This document shows, piece after piece, positions 1 to 8,764 of a stretch of DNA of 64,000 bases. Location of the stretch: the NCBI GenBank assembly GCA_910574885.1, contig CAJTDD010000024.1, positions 1-64,000 of the forward strand, read 5' to 3'. The translations under genes were made by a program, and so were the position numbers. Each line of letters opens with the position of its first letter. Within the stretch, counting starts at the first letter, position 1. Origin of the DNA: Lachnospiraceae bacterium (GTDB lineage: Bacteria > Bacillota > Clostridia > Lachnospirales > Lachnospiraceae). The notes under the pieces were generated by a model. The model was not told where the DNA came from. It made no database searches and saw nothing but the letters and a program-made list of their open reading frames with translations.

Positions 1-109
1 CCTGCGTAGAGCAGTAAGACCCCTTGAAGACGACAAGGTAGATAGGGCGGAGGTGGAAGTGCAGTAATGTATGGAGCTGACCGCAACTAATCGGTCGAGG
101 GCATGACCA
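1..109 (+). rRNA. 23S ribosomal RNA, 3' end (partial)
   Basis: The first bases match the conserved 3' end of bacterial 23S rRNA, including the stretch around GACCCCTTGAAGACGAC and the final helix region CTAATCGGTCGAGGGC followed by TGACC. The gene begins outside the window. The 3' end at about 109 is estimated from the conserved closing helix and is good to a few bases. No 5S rRNA gene follows before the first protein gene. Confidence 0.93.
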
Positions 110-203
110 AAGGTGGATAGGTATAAGAAAAAGATGGATGATAAGAGAAAATTTAGTTAAGATTTCTTGTATGCAGTTTTGAGGGTACATAATATAATAT
201 GTC

Positions 204-240
204 AGAAAAAAAGTGATTGATAGGATTCAGTCACTTTTTT
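204..240 (+). terminator. Rho-independent terminator after the rRNA gene
   Basis: AAAAAGTGA and TCACTTTTTT form an inverted repeat around a short loop, ending in a T run. It closes the rRNA transcription unit. Confidence 0.8.
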
Positions 241-322
241 GCTTTACATGAATTTTTTATGCGCAGACCCGTGCAAAGGAATTCTATGATATCGTTAGTC
301 TAATATAGAAAGAAGGGATTGG

Positions 323-1036
323 GTGCTTAGGATTGCAATCTGTGATGACGAAAAATATGATAGGGACAGAATTCAAGCCCTGCTTTTGGAATATCTTGAA
401 ACGCATAATCTCAATGCATCCATAGATTTATTCTCATCCGGTAAGGAATTTCTTTCAGAAAGGGACAATCTTGTGAAATATGATATCGTGTTCCTGGATA
501 TCAATATGGAAGAAATAGACGGTATCCAGACGGCTCAGGAGATGCGCAGCTTTCAGTCTGATACTTGTATTGTACTTGTGACTGCATTTATCAATTATGT
601 GCTGGAAGGCTATAAAGTAGGGGCTGTCCGTTACATCATGAAGGATGCCCTTGATGTACAGATAAAGGAGTGCATGGATGCAATCATTCAGAAGATGCAG
701 TTTCGGGAGATCACGTTTCCCTTTCTGGAAGGCGACAGGACGTTGTATACGGACAATATCCTCTACGTAGAGAGCCGGAAGCATAAATGCATATTTTCCT
801 GCATGGAGAGGGAAAACGTGACCTATCAGTTGTACGGCAAACTTGATCAAATTGAAATTAAGTTAGAAAGATATGGATTTCTTAGGATACATAAAAGTTT
901 CCTTGTAAACATGAAGCATGTGAAAAGAATTAGCAATTACATTGCCGTGATGGACAGCGGGGATGAATTCCCGGTGTCACGTCTCAGGTTTACAAAAGCC
1001 CGTGAATCCTTTGTTGCATATAAGGGAGCGATGTAG
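323..1036 (+). CDS. LytTR-family response regulator (AgrA/VirR type)
   Basis: This 237-residue protein has an N-terminal receiver domain and a C-terminal LytTR DNA-binding domain from about residue 135. Visible receiver residues are the acidic pair D8-D9, the phosphoacceptor D59 in VFLDI, T87 and K107. The LytTR part contains the typical ESRKHKC and IHKSFLVN segments. It starts with GTG at 323 behind AGAAGGGA. The histidine kinase gene begins 54 bases after its stop, so the two should form a two-component pair. Such pairs often sense peptides or membrane stress and regulate nearby transport or peptide genes; no obvious target is visible here. Confidence 0.9.
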   Translation: MLRIAICDDEKYDRDRIQALLLEYLETHNLNASIDLFSSGKEFLSERDNLVKYDIVFLDINMEEIDGIQTAQEMRSFQSDTCIVLVTAFINYVLEGYKVGAVRYIMKDALDVQIKECMDAIIQKMQFREITFPFLEGDRTLYTDNILYVESRKHKCIFSCMERENVTYQLYGKLDQIEIKLERYGFLRIHKSFLVNMKHVKRISNYIAVMDSGDEFPVSRLRFTKARESFVAYKGAM

Positions 1037-1090
1037 CAAAGCTCGAATCATATATAGAAGCAGAATCTATAAAGAGGATGGATAGGAACG

Positions 1091-2431
1091 ATGTGGATGG
1101 AAAGAATTATGAGATGCCTTGCGCTTAGTTTCCTGAATGGAATCAACTGTAGCCATTTCTTTGGAACATTGCTGTCACGGAAACGACGGACAGATGGGAT
1201 GGTATGTCCTGCAGCTGTGGCATTTGTTGCGGAACAACTACCTACCTTTGCATTTATGGCAGGATTCTTGGTGATTTCATTTACAGAAGCTCCAGGCTAT
1301 CTGTTACAGCCAATTCGAGTAATGATAATCCTCGGTGTAATCATCCAGATTTTTTATCAAGCAGGAATCGGAAAAACCTTCCTCTTTACTGTATTCTGGT
1401 GTGCAATATACTGGACACTGAATCTACTGGCAGTTTCAGTTGTATATGCCATGCCCCAGCATTACAAAACATTACAGGGAATATCGGATTATTTCTGCGG
1501 TATTCTGTTTTTGTGCCTTTCCCTGCTTTTTCACCATAGATGCAAAGGCTGGTCGGAAGGATGGGAAGAAACAGGCTTACGCCGTTTTGCATGGCTTCCG
1601 GTGTTGAGCCTTGTCGTGTCAACGCTTTTGAGCATAACGGTTTGGTATACGGATTCGCTGGATAAGGCAGGCGTCGTAGTGGTAGCAGCCGGATATAGTA
1701 TTCTTAACGTCTTGATTTTCTATTTTATCGGAAATATCCTTGAGAAAGAAGCAAAGATACGCAGAGTACAGGTCACACAGATTCGGATGCAGAACCAGAT
1801 AGAGATGGTGGAGAATATTCAGAAAAATGATATGCGCTATCGCCGGTATCTGCATGATTATAAGAATCAGCTGGGATGTATTCAAGGCATGTTGAAAGAC
1901 GGACTTACAGAAGAAGCGATTTGTTACATCGAAGAATTGAATGGGAGTATCCGAAAAGGTGAGGATTCTGTCAATACGAATCATCCGGTAGTGAACACTG
2001 TGTTGAATCAGAAATACCTGCATGCTCAGGAGAAAGGAATTACTCTGGTAATGGCAGTGAATGATTTGTCCGGGCTAACGATGGGCAGGGAAGAGATTGT
2101 CACGCTGCTTGTGAACCTGCTGGACAATGCAATTGAAGCTTGTGAGAAGCTGGATAGGAATCGGCTGATACAATTTAAAATGATGCTGGAAGACGGGGAG
2201 TTAACTCTCTCCGTGCGCAATCCGGTGAAAGAGCCGGTTACAGTCAAGGGTAAGCGGATTCGTACTACAAAGGAGGATAAGAACAGTCACGGATTTGGAA
2301 TGTTAAATATTAACAACGTGATTGAGAAAAACCATGGGACGAGTTTTCTGGAATGCCGGGACGGGTGGTTTTATTTTTCTGCCGTGATACCGGGAGTTAA
2401 AAAAAAGCTGGTCAAAAATCACGCTTCTTAG
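1091..2431 (+). CDS. GHKL sensor histidine kinase (AgrC/LytS-like)
   Basis: The protein has 446 residues. The first 220 or so hold about six hydrophobic membrane segments, followed by a short coiled region and a cytoplasmic kinase. The phosphoacceptor is H255 in HDYKNQ, the N box is NLLDNAIEAC, and the G-box region is HGFGMLNI. This HATPase_c_5 arrangement without a classical HisKA domain is typical of AgrC-type kinases partnered with LytTR regulators, as is the gene just upstream. The signal is unknown; no AgrB/AgrD-like genes lie next to it. Confidence 0.9.
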   Translation: MWMERIMRCLALSFLNGINCSHFFGTLLSRKRRTDGMVCPAAVAFVAEQLPTFAFMAGFLVISFTEAPGYLLQPIRVMIILGVIIQIFYQAGIGKTFLFTVFWCAIYWTLNLLAVSVVYAMPQHYKTLQGISDYFCGILFLCLSLLFHHRCKGWSEGWEETGLRRFAWLPVLSLVVSTLLSITVWYTDSLDKAGVVVVAAGYSILNVLIFYFIGNILEKEAKIRRVQVTQIRMQNQIEMVENIQKNDMRYRRYLHDYKNQLGCIQGMLKDGLTEEAICYIEELNGSIRKGEDSVNTNHPVVNTVLNQKYLHAQEKGITLVMAVNDLSGLTMGREEIVTLLVNLLDNAIEACEKLDRNRLIQFKMMLEDGELTLSVRNPVKEPVTVKGKRIRTTKEDKNSHGFGMLNINNVIEKNHGTSFLECRDGWFYFSAVIPGVKKKLVKNHAS

Positions 2432-2475
2432 GGAATGAGTGGGATTTTTACATAAAAAGAAAGAGAGGATAAACT

Positions 2476-3621
2476 ATGAGATTCAGAGAGTTAGGGAAGA
2501 CAGGTTTAAGGGTCAGTGAAATCGGGCTTGGCGGAGAATGGCTGGAACGCCACAATACGGAAGAGGTAAAGGCAGTCGTTGACGCTTGTGAGAAAGAGGG
2601 GATTAATATTCTGGACTGTTGGATGTCCGAGCCGAACGTCCGCTCTAATATTGGCCTTGCGCTGAAAGGCCGGCGGGAAAAATGGATGATTCAGGGACAT
2701 ATTGGTTCTATCTGGGAAAACGGCCAATATGTCCGGTCAAGGGATTTGATGAAAGTGAAGCCGGCTTTTGAAGATTTGCTGGCGCGTCTTCAAACGGACT
2801 ATATAGACTTGGGAATGATTCATTTTATTGATACTGCAGAAGAGTTCGATCGGGTAGTGAAGGGTGAATTTATGGATTATGTAAGGCAGTTGAAAGCAGA
2901 AGGGAAGATTCGCCACATCGGCATGAGCACCCATAACCCTGAGACTGCCAGGATGGCGGCGGAAGATGGCGAGATTGAGATGATTCTGTTCAGCATTAAT
3001 CCGGCGTTTGACATGATGCCGCCTGTGACGGACTTAGAGGAGTATTTTGCAGAAAAATATGATGAAAATCTTGGAGGAATCGCCCCGGAGCGGGAGGAAC
3101 TGTATAAATTCTGTGAGCAGAAGCAAGTGGGAATCACAGTCATGAAAGGATATGCAGGAGGACGCTTGTTCCATGCAAAGACTTCGCCTTTTGGGGTGGC
3201 GCTGACGCCGGTACAGTGCCTCCACTATGCGCTGACCCGTCCGGCGGTGGCTTCTGTGATGGTGGGATTCGACAATCCCCGGCATGTAGACGAAGCCGTG
3301 GCATATGAGACGGCTTCGGAACAGGACAAGGATTATGCCAGTGTCCTTGCAGCGGCGCCTAGCCATGCATTTGCCACGGGCCAGTGTACCTATTGCGGTC
3401 ATTGCGCGCCTTGCCCGTCTAAGATTGATATTGCGATGGTGAATAAATTATATGACCTTGCTGTGATGCAGGAAGAGATTCCAGGAACGGTACGCGCCCA
3501 CTATGGGGAGCTTTTGGCAAATGCATCCGACTGCATCGGATGTAAAGGCTGTGAGGACAGATGTCCGTTCCATGTGCCGATTGCAGAGAGGATGCAGAAA
3601 ACGAAAGAATTATTTGGATAG
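2476..3621 (+). CDS. Aldo/keto reductase-like protein with C-terminal 2x[4Fe-4S] domain
   Basis: Residues 1-290 follow the aldo/keto reductase TIM-barrel pattern (start FRELGKTGLRVSEIGLGGEW). Residues from about 305 carry two ferredoxin-like cysteine clusters, CTYCGHCAPCP and CIGCKGCEDRCP. The catalytic tetrad looks altered: where most family members have DTAxxYG, this one reads DCWMSEP, placing Glu where the catalytic Tyr should be, and the usual Lys region reads QGHIG. The histidine in MIHFID is kept. I recall the same DCWMSEPN variant in related Firmicute proteins, so it may define a subfamily. An oxidoreductase linked to ferredoxin is likely; its substrate is unknown. Confidence 0.85.
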   Translation: MRFRELGKTGLRVSEIGLGGEWLERHNTEEVKAVVDACEKEGINILDCWMSEPNVRSNIGLALKGRREKWMIQGHIGSIWENGQYVRSRDLMKVKPAFEDLLARLQTDYIDLGMIHFIDTAEEFDRVVKGEFMDYVRQLKAEGKIRHIGMSTHNPETARMAAEDGEIEMILFSINPAFDMMPPVTDLEEYFAEKYDENLGGIAPEREELYKFCEQKQVGITVMKGYAGGRLFHAKTSPFGVALTPVQCLHYALTRPAVASVMVGFDNPRHVDEAVAYETASEQDKDYASVLAAAPSHAFATGQCTYCGHCAPCPSKIDIAMVNKLYDLAVMQEEIPGTVRAHYGELLANASDCIGCKGCEDRCPFHVPIAERMQKTKELFG

Positions 3622-3734
3622 TGTGCTGACCGTCTTTTTGTGCCATCTGGCCGTCGATTTCTGCCTTGTGGGTTGCAAATATTCCTGTATGTTTATAGGA
3701 TGTAAGCAGAACAAGGAGAAATGGAGGGCCAGAC

Positions 3735-4430
3735 ATGAAATTATTCAGAAACTGCAAAAACTATATGGGAAGGAGCCGTGGGAAGGGAATCTATGCAATT
3801 CTTGCGGCTATGGTTCTTGTTACTGCCTGTGCGGGAAGGACGAAGGCTTTAGGGACGGATTCCCCGCAGGAAGCGGTTGAATCTGTGATGCAATCGATCA
3901 AGGAATTGGACTTGGAAACCTTTAATGCATATACGGACAATTACGAGGGAATGAGCTGGAATTTTATTGGTTTTTGGGTGGAAAAGGAGTATAAAGTTTT
4001 TCAGGATTTATTGCAGCCACGTATATTTGGGAGCAAACGGTACGAAGAAAAGCATAGGTTTGCAGAAAAGACCGTGGAAGGGCTGACATGGGAGATTGGC
4101 AAGGCCGAGGAGAAAGAAGGAGGCAGGAAAGCTACGCTTGAGCTGACGCTGACGAATAAGGATATAGGGGAGGCTATAGAGCGTTATACGATGTGGGTCA
4201 TGGAGGACGCTGTGAATGACGCAGGATTTGGCGTTGTTCCTCTGGTAAAGAATCTTTCGATTGCCATAAATGAGTGTGACGACGATTTGATTCGGTTCAT
4301 CGATGAGACAGAAGAAATGAGGACGGTACATGTTACGGTGACGGCATATGAGGAAGGCGGCAAGTGGAAAGTGCATCTTACGGATGAATTCATCAATGCA
4401 TTTATGGGAGATATAGATTCAGAAGAGTGA
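3735..4430 (+). CDS. Putative lipoprotein of unknown function
   Basis: The 231-residue protein has a positively charged N-terminus, a hydrophobic stretch and a lipobox-like VTAC with Cys at residue 32, so it is probably an exported lipoprotein. The mature part is mixed alpha/beta with many acidic residues. It vaguely resembles DUF4878/DUF5105-type lipoproteins (short PQEAVESVMQSIKELD start, YEEGGKWKV near the end), but the family is not certain. AAGGAG lies upstream of the ATG. A strong terminator follows, so it ends a transcription unit. Confidence 0.65.
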   Translation: MKLFRNCKNYMGRSRGKGIYAILAAMVLVTACAGRTKALGTDSPQEAVESVMQSIKELDLETFNAYTDNYEGMSWNFIGFWVEKEYKVFQDLLQPRIFGSKRYEEKHRFAEKTVEGLTWEIGKAEEKEGGRKATLELTLTNKDIGEAIERYTMWVMEDAVNDAGFGVVPLVKNLSIAINECDDDLIRFIDETEEMRTVHVTVTAYEEGGKWKVHLTDEFINAFMGDIDSEE

Positions 4431-4487
4431 TATATAAGCAATCGGGGAGAGCGGAATTAAGTGATAAAGATATAGGGGGAGAGACTG

Positions 4488-4543
4488 AACAGGGTTGTCA
4501 GGAAATGAGCGTAATGAGCGTGCGTTTTCTGACAACCCTGTTT
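4488..4543 (+). terminator. Rho-independent terminator
   Basis: The arms AACAGGGTTGTCAGGAAA and TTTTCTGACAACCCTGTT form an 18-base perfect inverted repeat followed by a T-rich tail. It separates the lipoprotein gene from the ABC transporter operon. Confidence 0.88.
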
Positions 4544-4750
4544 GTGTTGTATTTTAGATGAGTCTCGTATTATTACATCATTTACTGAAAAGAGCGGGGA
4601 ATTTTATATAGTAAGCTATTGAATAAAGGAGGAAGGAGGATAAGCTGAAACAGTTTTATTCAGTGATATGTTTTATCTGGATATAGATAGTTTGCTATGG
4701 ATTTATGAAAGCCATGTGTTGTAATAGATATTATAAATAAATATAGATAT
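4544..4750. other. AT-rich gap with an orphan ribosome binding site
   Basis: No gene is visible. AGGAGGAAGGAGG at about 4629-4641 is a very strong Shine-Dalgarno-like stretch, but no ATG, GTG or TTG at usable spacing opens more than a few codons. It may be a leftover of a deleted gene. Confidence 0.4.
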
Positions 4751-4765
4751 TGATTATAATTATCA
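4751..4765. promoter_or_regulatory. Fur-box-like operator
   Basis: TGATTATAATTATCA differs at one position from the 7-1-7 Fur box TGATAATnATTATCA known from Bacillus. It fits the related PerR box less well. It lies directly upstream of the promoter at 4768-4796, a position suited to repression by iron-loaded Fur. Binding by Fur is inferred from the match only. Confidence 0.55.
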
Positions 4766-4767
4766 AT

Positions 4768-4796
4768 TTAACTTTTGCAGAATTTTATGCTAAAGT
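4768..4796 (+). promoter_or_regulatory. Promoter of the NitT/TauT-type ABC operon
   Basis: TTAACT and TAAAGT are separated by 17 bases, and the -10 is preceded by TGC, an extended -10 element. The 5' leader would be about 60 bases. Confidence 0.5.
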
Positions 4797-4862
4797 ATCT
4801 CTTGGACGCCATCATATACTGTAATATGTGGCAGGTAATTTTATGCAGTTTAGGAGAAAATT

Positions 4863-5924
4863 ATGTCAAAAAAACAAAAAGATTATGTGGACAGCACTCA
4901 GCTTGCCAACCTAACGAGACAGCAGCTTCGTGAATTGGAGGAAAAAGAAAAGACTACATGGCAGAAGGTTTTGGATTGGATTATTATGATTCTGCCGTTG
5001 TTCTGCGGCGCAGTGGCAGTTTTGGAATATTGGATGGTTCCAAACGGAAGCCCCAACGATCATCCGTATACATATGTGGGGTTTCTTGCCGTATTAATTG
5101 GCGCATATCTGATTTACTTTCTCTTTTCTGTGGCGAAAAAACTGAGGGGAGACAAAACCGGGCTGGACACGCTCCGCTATCGGGCGCCGCTTTTTTCAGC
5201 GTTGTTCTTACTGCTTGCAGGCTATGATTATCTGACGCTGAAAACAGGTATCCTGACACAGCCGTTTGTTCCGTGTATGAACTACATTATCAATATCGCA
5301 TGGATTGACCGTGCATACCTGTTGGAATGTACATTGCATACGCTGCGTCTTCTGTTCCTTGGATATTTCATCGGGATTGCCCTTGGCCTGGTCACGGGAA
5401 TCACCTGCGGATACTCAGAGCGAGTGCGTTACTGGGTCAACCCTGTCATCAAATTTCTGGGACCTATCCCGACTTCCACCTGGATTCCGATCGTAATGGT
5501 AGTTGCAACGTCCCTGTTTAAAGGAGCGGTGTTCATCATTGCATTGGGGTCATGGTTTGCCGTGACAGTTGCATCCATGACAGGGATATCCAATGTGGAC
5601 AAGGACTTTTTCGATGCCGCAAGGACGCTGGGAGCGAATTCAAGGCAGTTGGTGTTCCGGGTTGCGATTCCTCATGCGATGCCCTCCATTCTTCAGGGCT
5701 GTACCCAGGCCATGAGTTCCGCATGCGTGGCAATCATGATTGCCGAGATGATGGGTGTAAAAGCAGGGCTTGGATGGTACATGAACTGGGCAAAATCATG
5801 GGCGGCTTATGATAAGATGTTCGCAGCGCTGTTTGTAATCTGTTTTATATTTACAATCGTTACGAAGGCGTTAGATCTAATCAAGAAGCGTGTATTAAGA
5901 TGGCAGAATGGAGTTGTGAAATAG
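4863..5924 (+). CDS. ABC transporter permease, NitT/TauT (SsuC) family
   Basis: This 353-residue membrane protein has a charged N-terminal region, then about eight hydrophobic segments. The second half carries the BPD_transp_1 permease domain with the EAA-type loop FDAARTLGANSRQLVFRVAIPHAMP. It is longer than most family members (about 250-280) because of an N-terminal extension with extra membrane segments. The ATPase gene starts at the base after its stop codon, so they are co-translated. Family relatives move sulfonates, nitrate/bicarbonate, thiamine precursors or riboflavin; the substrate is not clear here. Confidence 0.9.
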   Translation: MSKKQKDYVDSTQLANLTRQQLRELEEKEKTTWQKVLDWIIMILPLFCGAVAVLEYWMVPNGSPNDHPYTYVGFLAVLIGAYLIYFLFSVAKKLRGDKTGLDTLRYRAPLFSALFLLLAGYDYLTLKTGILTQPFVPCMNYIINIAWIDRAYLLECTLHTLRLLFLGYFIGIALGLVTGITCGYSERVRYWVNPVIKFLGPIPTSTWIPIVMVVATSLFKGAVFIIALGSWFAVTVASMTGISNVDKDFFDAARTLGANSRQLVFRVAIPHAMPSILQGCTQAMSSACVAIMIAEMMGVKAGLGWYMNWAKSWAAYDKMFAALFVICFIFTIVTKALDLIKKRVLRWQNGVVK

Positions 5925-6695
5925 ATGGCAGAGAAGAAGGTTACGTTAGAGATTAAGAATGTATCGAAGAGTTTTGCAAAAGTAGAGAATGACGAAGTTA
6001 CCCACGCGCTGAACGAGATTGATTTAACTCTGGAAAGCGGTGAGTTCGTCAGTCTGGTAGGCCCTTCCGGCTGTGGAAAGTCCACCATTCTCCGCCTGGT
6101 CGCAGGCCTGATTACGCCGACTACCGGGAAACTGACCGTAGACGGGAAGGAGATTACGGAACCGTCTCCGGAAAGAGGCATGATGTTCCAGAAGTCTACA
6201 TTATTTCCATGGCTTACGGTTGAAAAAAATATAGCGTTCAGTCTGAAGATGCAGGGAAAGTTAAAAGGAAATGAAGATAAGGTGGAACGTCTCTTGAAGG
6301 TCATTGGACTGGAAGCGTTCCGCAATGATTACCCGGGGCAGCTGTCCGGCGGTATGGCACAGAGGGTTGCACTGATGCGTTCGCTGATTAATGAGCCGGA
6401 TATCCTGCTTCTGGACGAGCCGCTGGGGGCGCTGGATGCATTTACACGTATGAATATGCAGGATGAGATTTTGAAAATCTGGCAGGCAAAAGGACAGCTT
6501 GCGCTCATGGTGACTCATGATGTGGATGAGGCGGTCTACATGGGAACCCGTGTCATTGTCATGGACGCAAACCCGGGACGCGTAGTGGCGGATATCAAGA
6601 TTACCGAAGGATACCCGAGAGACCGTTCTTCGGCGGCATTTGTTGAGTACCGGAATGAGATTCTGAACCGCCTGCATTTCGGCGGAAGAGGGTAA
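5925..6695 (+). CDS. ABC transporter ATP-binding protein, NitT/TauT (SsuB) family
   Basis: The 256-residue ATPase has Walker A GPSGCGKST, signature LSGGMAQRVA, Walker B ILLLDEPLGALD and the switch histidine in MVTHDVDEA. The match to SsuB/TauB-type ATPases runs over its full length. It sits between the permease and the binding-protein gene and should power the same importer. Confidence 0.92.
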   Translation: MAEKKVTLEIKNVSKSFAKVENDEVTHALNEIDLTLESGEFVSLVGPSGCGKSTILRLVAGLITPTTGKLTVDGKEITEPSPERGMMFQKSTLFPWLTVEKNIAFSLKMQGKLKGNEDKVERLLKVIGLEAFRNDYPGQLSGGMAQRVALMRSLINEPDILLLDEPLGALDAFTRMNMQDEILKIWQAKGQLALMVTHDVDEAVYMGTRVIVMDANPGRVVADIKITEGYPRDRSSAAFVEYRNEILNRLHFGGRG

Positions 6696-6789
6696 TTTTA
6701 TCTTTTTGTTCCAGTAAATCAACACGGAATAATGTTTCCGCAATGATTTTTATGGATAAATATTTTAAGAAAAAAGGAGAAAAAGTACT

Positions 6790-8016
6790 ATGAAATGGAT
6801 GGATGTCAAACGTCTGGCAGCAGCGGCAATGGCTGCGGCTATGACGGTATCATTGGCTGCCTGCGGGACACCGGGAGAGCCGGCAAGTAAGGATGATTCA
6901 GCAAAGACTGAGAGCAAAAGCGAAAGCAAGAGCGACGATGGAGCAAAAGCTGACGTAGAACGTCCGGAGGCAGTTTCTGAGGAAGACTGGGAGGCTATGC
7001 AGAAAGAGCCGGTGTTTGGCACGGAGATTCACTACCTGTTTAACGGCGGCGCTTGTGTGTCTGCGAAATATATGGCGGAAGTGCAGGGATACTATGAAGA
7101 ATATGGGATCAATGCTACCTATATGGAAGGTGACTCAGTTGTGACTACTGTCGGTACTGGCCAGTGTTTGTGGGGGACAGATCACATTGCGACTATGCTT
7201 GTACCCGTAACCAACGGGGTAGACATGACCTTCGTTGCAGGGGCGCATATCGGCTGTAAGTCCATTTTCGTCAATGCTGACAGCGATATTAAGACGGTGG
7301 AAGACTTAAAGGGCAAGAAGATTGCAATCCATGACGGTATCGGAAATTCTGACCAGAATATTACATATCGTCTTCTGGACGAGTACGGTGTTGACCCGAC
7401 GAAGGATGTAGAGTATCTTGATATTGCCGACAGTGCGGCTACGGTAGCGGCACTGGAAAGCGGTGAGGTTGACGCTTCGATTTTCTCAGATTACTTCGTA
7501 CTTGCAAATTATCCGGAAGATATGCGTATGATCTGTTCCATTACCTATAGCCCGGAATTTCAGGACGAGCCATGCTGTGTAACAGCGATGAATAACAAGT
7601 TCATCGAGGAGAATCCGGTACATGCAAAATATGTGGTAATGGCGATTAAGCGCGCCGGCGAGTACAGCCGTCTGAATTCTGAGGAGGCGGTTCAGGCAAT
7701 GTATGATACGGATAAGATGACCGGAGAGAAAGACGATCAGATGGTATTCTGGGATTCCCTTCATTTTGGGCTGTCTGACGCATTTACCGAGAGGGCGCTG
7801 AAAGAAATCGCGGAAGACTATATCCGTCTTGGAATCATCACAGAGAAGGACATGACGGCGGACGATGTAATGGAACTGGCTTGGACGCCGGTTTGCCCGG
7901 ATGAAGAGATTGAAGGGCTGACAGTCGGCGATCCTGTGGAGCCGGAAAATGCAACTGTTCCTGTAAAGCAGAAAGAGAATCCGGTTGTGTCTGAGAAGTT
8001 TGGATTATCAAAATAA
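6790..8016 (+). CDS. ABC transporter substrate-binding lipoprotein, NMT1/THI5-like
   Basis: The 408-residue protein has a signal peptide and lipobox LAAC with Cys25, then a Ser/Lys/Asp-rich linker, then an NMT1/SsuA-like binding fold (NGGACVSAKYMAEVQGYYEEYGI region and the LKGKKIAIHDGIGNSDQ segment). It is anchored outside the membrane and hands substrate to the permease encoded upstream. The sequence does not name the ligand. The Fur-like box suggests iron-linked control of the operon, but a thiamine-precursor or sulfonate role is equally possible from family alone. Confidence 0.88.
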   Translation: MKWMDVKRLAAAAMAAAMTVSLAACGTPGEPASKDDSAKTESKSESKSDDGAKADVERPEAVSEEDWEAMQKEPVFGTEIHYLFNGGACVSAKYMAEVQGYYEEYGINATYMEGDSVVTTVGTGQCLWGTDHIATMLVPVTNGVDMTFVAGAHIGCKSIFVNADSDIKTVEDLKGKKIAIHDGIGNSDQNITYRLLDEYGVDPTKDVEYLDIADSAATVAALESGEVDASIFSDYFVLANYPEDMRMICSITYSPEFQDEPCCVTAMNNKFIEENPVHAKYVVMAIKRAGEYSRLNSEEAVQAMYDTDKMTGEKDDQMVFWDSLHFGLSDAFTERALKEIAEDYIRLGIITEKDMTADDVMELAWTPVCPDEEIEGLTVGDPVEPENATVPVKQKENPVVSEKFGLSK

Positions 8017-8044
8017 ATGATCAAAATAATAGATAAAAATACCC

Positions 8045-8076
8045 GGGGTGCGGTCAGATAAGACTGCGCCCTGTTT
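8045..8076 (+). terminator. Probable terminator after the ABC operon
   Basis: GGGTGCGGTC and GACTGCGCCC pair with two G-U wobbles around a six-base loop. The T run is short, so termination may be partial. Confidence 0.55.
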
Positions 8077-8167
8077 GCTATTGCGCAAAAAGGGGACGTA
8101 TATTTTCCTATGTGAAACTTGCCGTTGTATGATATGATAAATACATCGGCAAGAAATATGAGGAGAA

Positions 8168-8716
8168 GTGAGCATAAAGATGGAAAAGATTACATATGAA
8201 TGGGTGAAATCAGGGAGAAGGACGCTTGCAATCCAAATCAGGGCAGACGGCTGTGTAGTCGTGCGTACCCCTTATTCCGTATCCCGTACACAGGTGGAGA
8301 AGTTCTTAGAGGAGCGGATGGACTGGATTGCCAGGAACCAGAGAAAGCTGAAAGAAGCGCAGGGGCAGAAGACCGTAATTACAGAGGCAATGCGCAAGGC
8401 GGGCGTGGAGAAAGCGAGGGAGATATTCCCGCAGCGTGTGGAATATTATGCCCGTATGATGGGAGTTTCCTACGGCAGGATTACGATTCGGGAGCAGAAG
8501 ACACGATGGGGGAGCTGCAGCGGCAAGGGAAATCTGAATTTTAACTGGAAACTTACGCTGATGCCTCCGGAAATACTAGATTACGTGGTTGTGCATGAAC
8601 TGGCACACAGGAAAGAGATGAACCATTCCAGGGATTTCTGGAAAATCGTAGAACAAGTCTTGCCGGATTACCAGGAACGCAGAAAACGTCTTCATGAATT
8701 CTCGGCTGCATTTTAA
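8168..8716 (+). CDS. YgjP/M48-type zinc metallopeptidase (DUF45)
   Basis: The 182-residue protein fits the YgjP-like (SprT-related) metallopeptidase family. It has the zinc motif HELAH, a downstream HSRDFW segment that supplies the third ligand, and the conserved TRWGSCS block. The start is uncertain: GTG at 8168 is only two bases after AGGAG, while ATG at 8180 (MEKITYEW) is 14 bases away. The cellular role of these proteins is unknown. It stands alone between a terminator and a siroheme-type gene. Confidence 0.85.
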   Translation: MSIKMEKITYEWVKSGRRTLAIQIRADGCVVVRTPYSVSRTQVEKFLEERMDWIARNQRKLKEAQGQKTVITEAMRKAGVEKAREIFPQRVEYYARMMGVSYGRITIREQKTRWGSCSGKGNLNFNWKLTLMPPEILDYVVVHELAHRKEMNHSRDFWKIVEQVLPDYQERRKRLHEFSAAF

Positions 8717-8764
8717 AGAATCTCGCAGGGGATGGCTGGTGAGTGAGAAAGGATGGGATAACAG

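Noticed and set aside
110..322. 5S rRNA gene
   Set aside because: No 5S-like sequence (CCGAAC loop, length about 117) is present; only a terminator and leader are visible.
3503..3880. Plus-strand open frame of 125 codons
   Set aside because: It bridges the end of the aldo/keto reductase gene and the start of the lipoprotein gene in another frame, with no independent signal.
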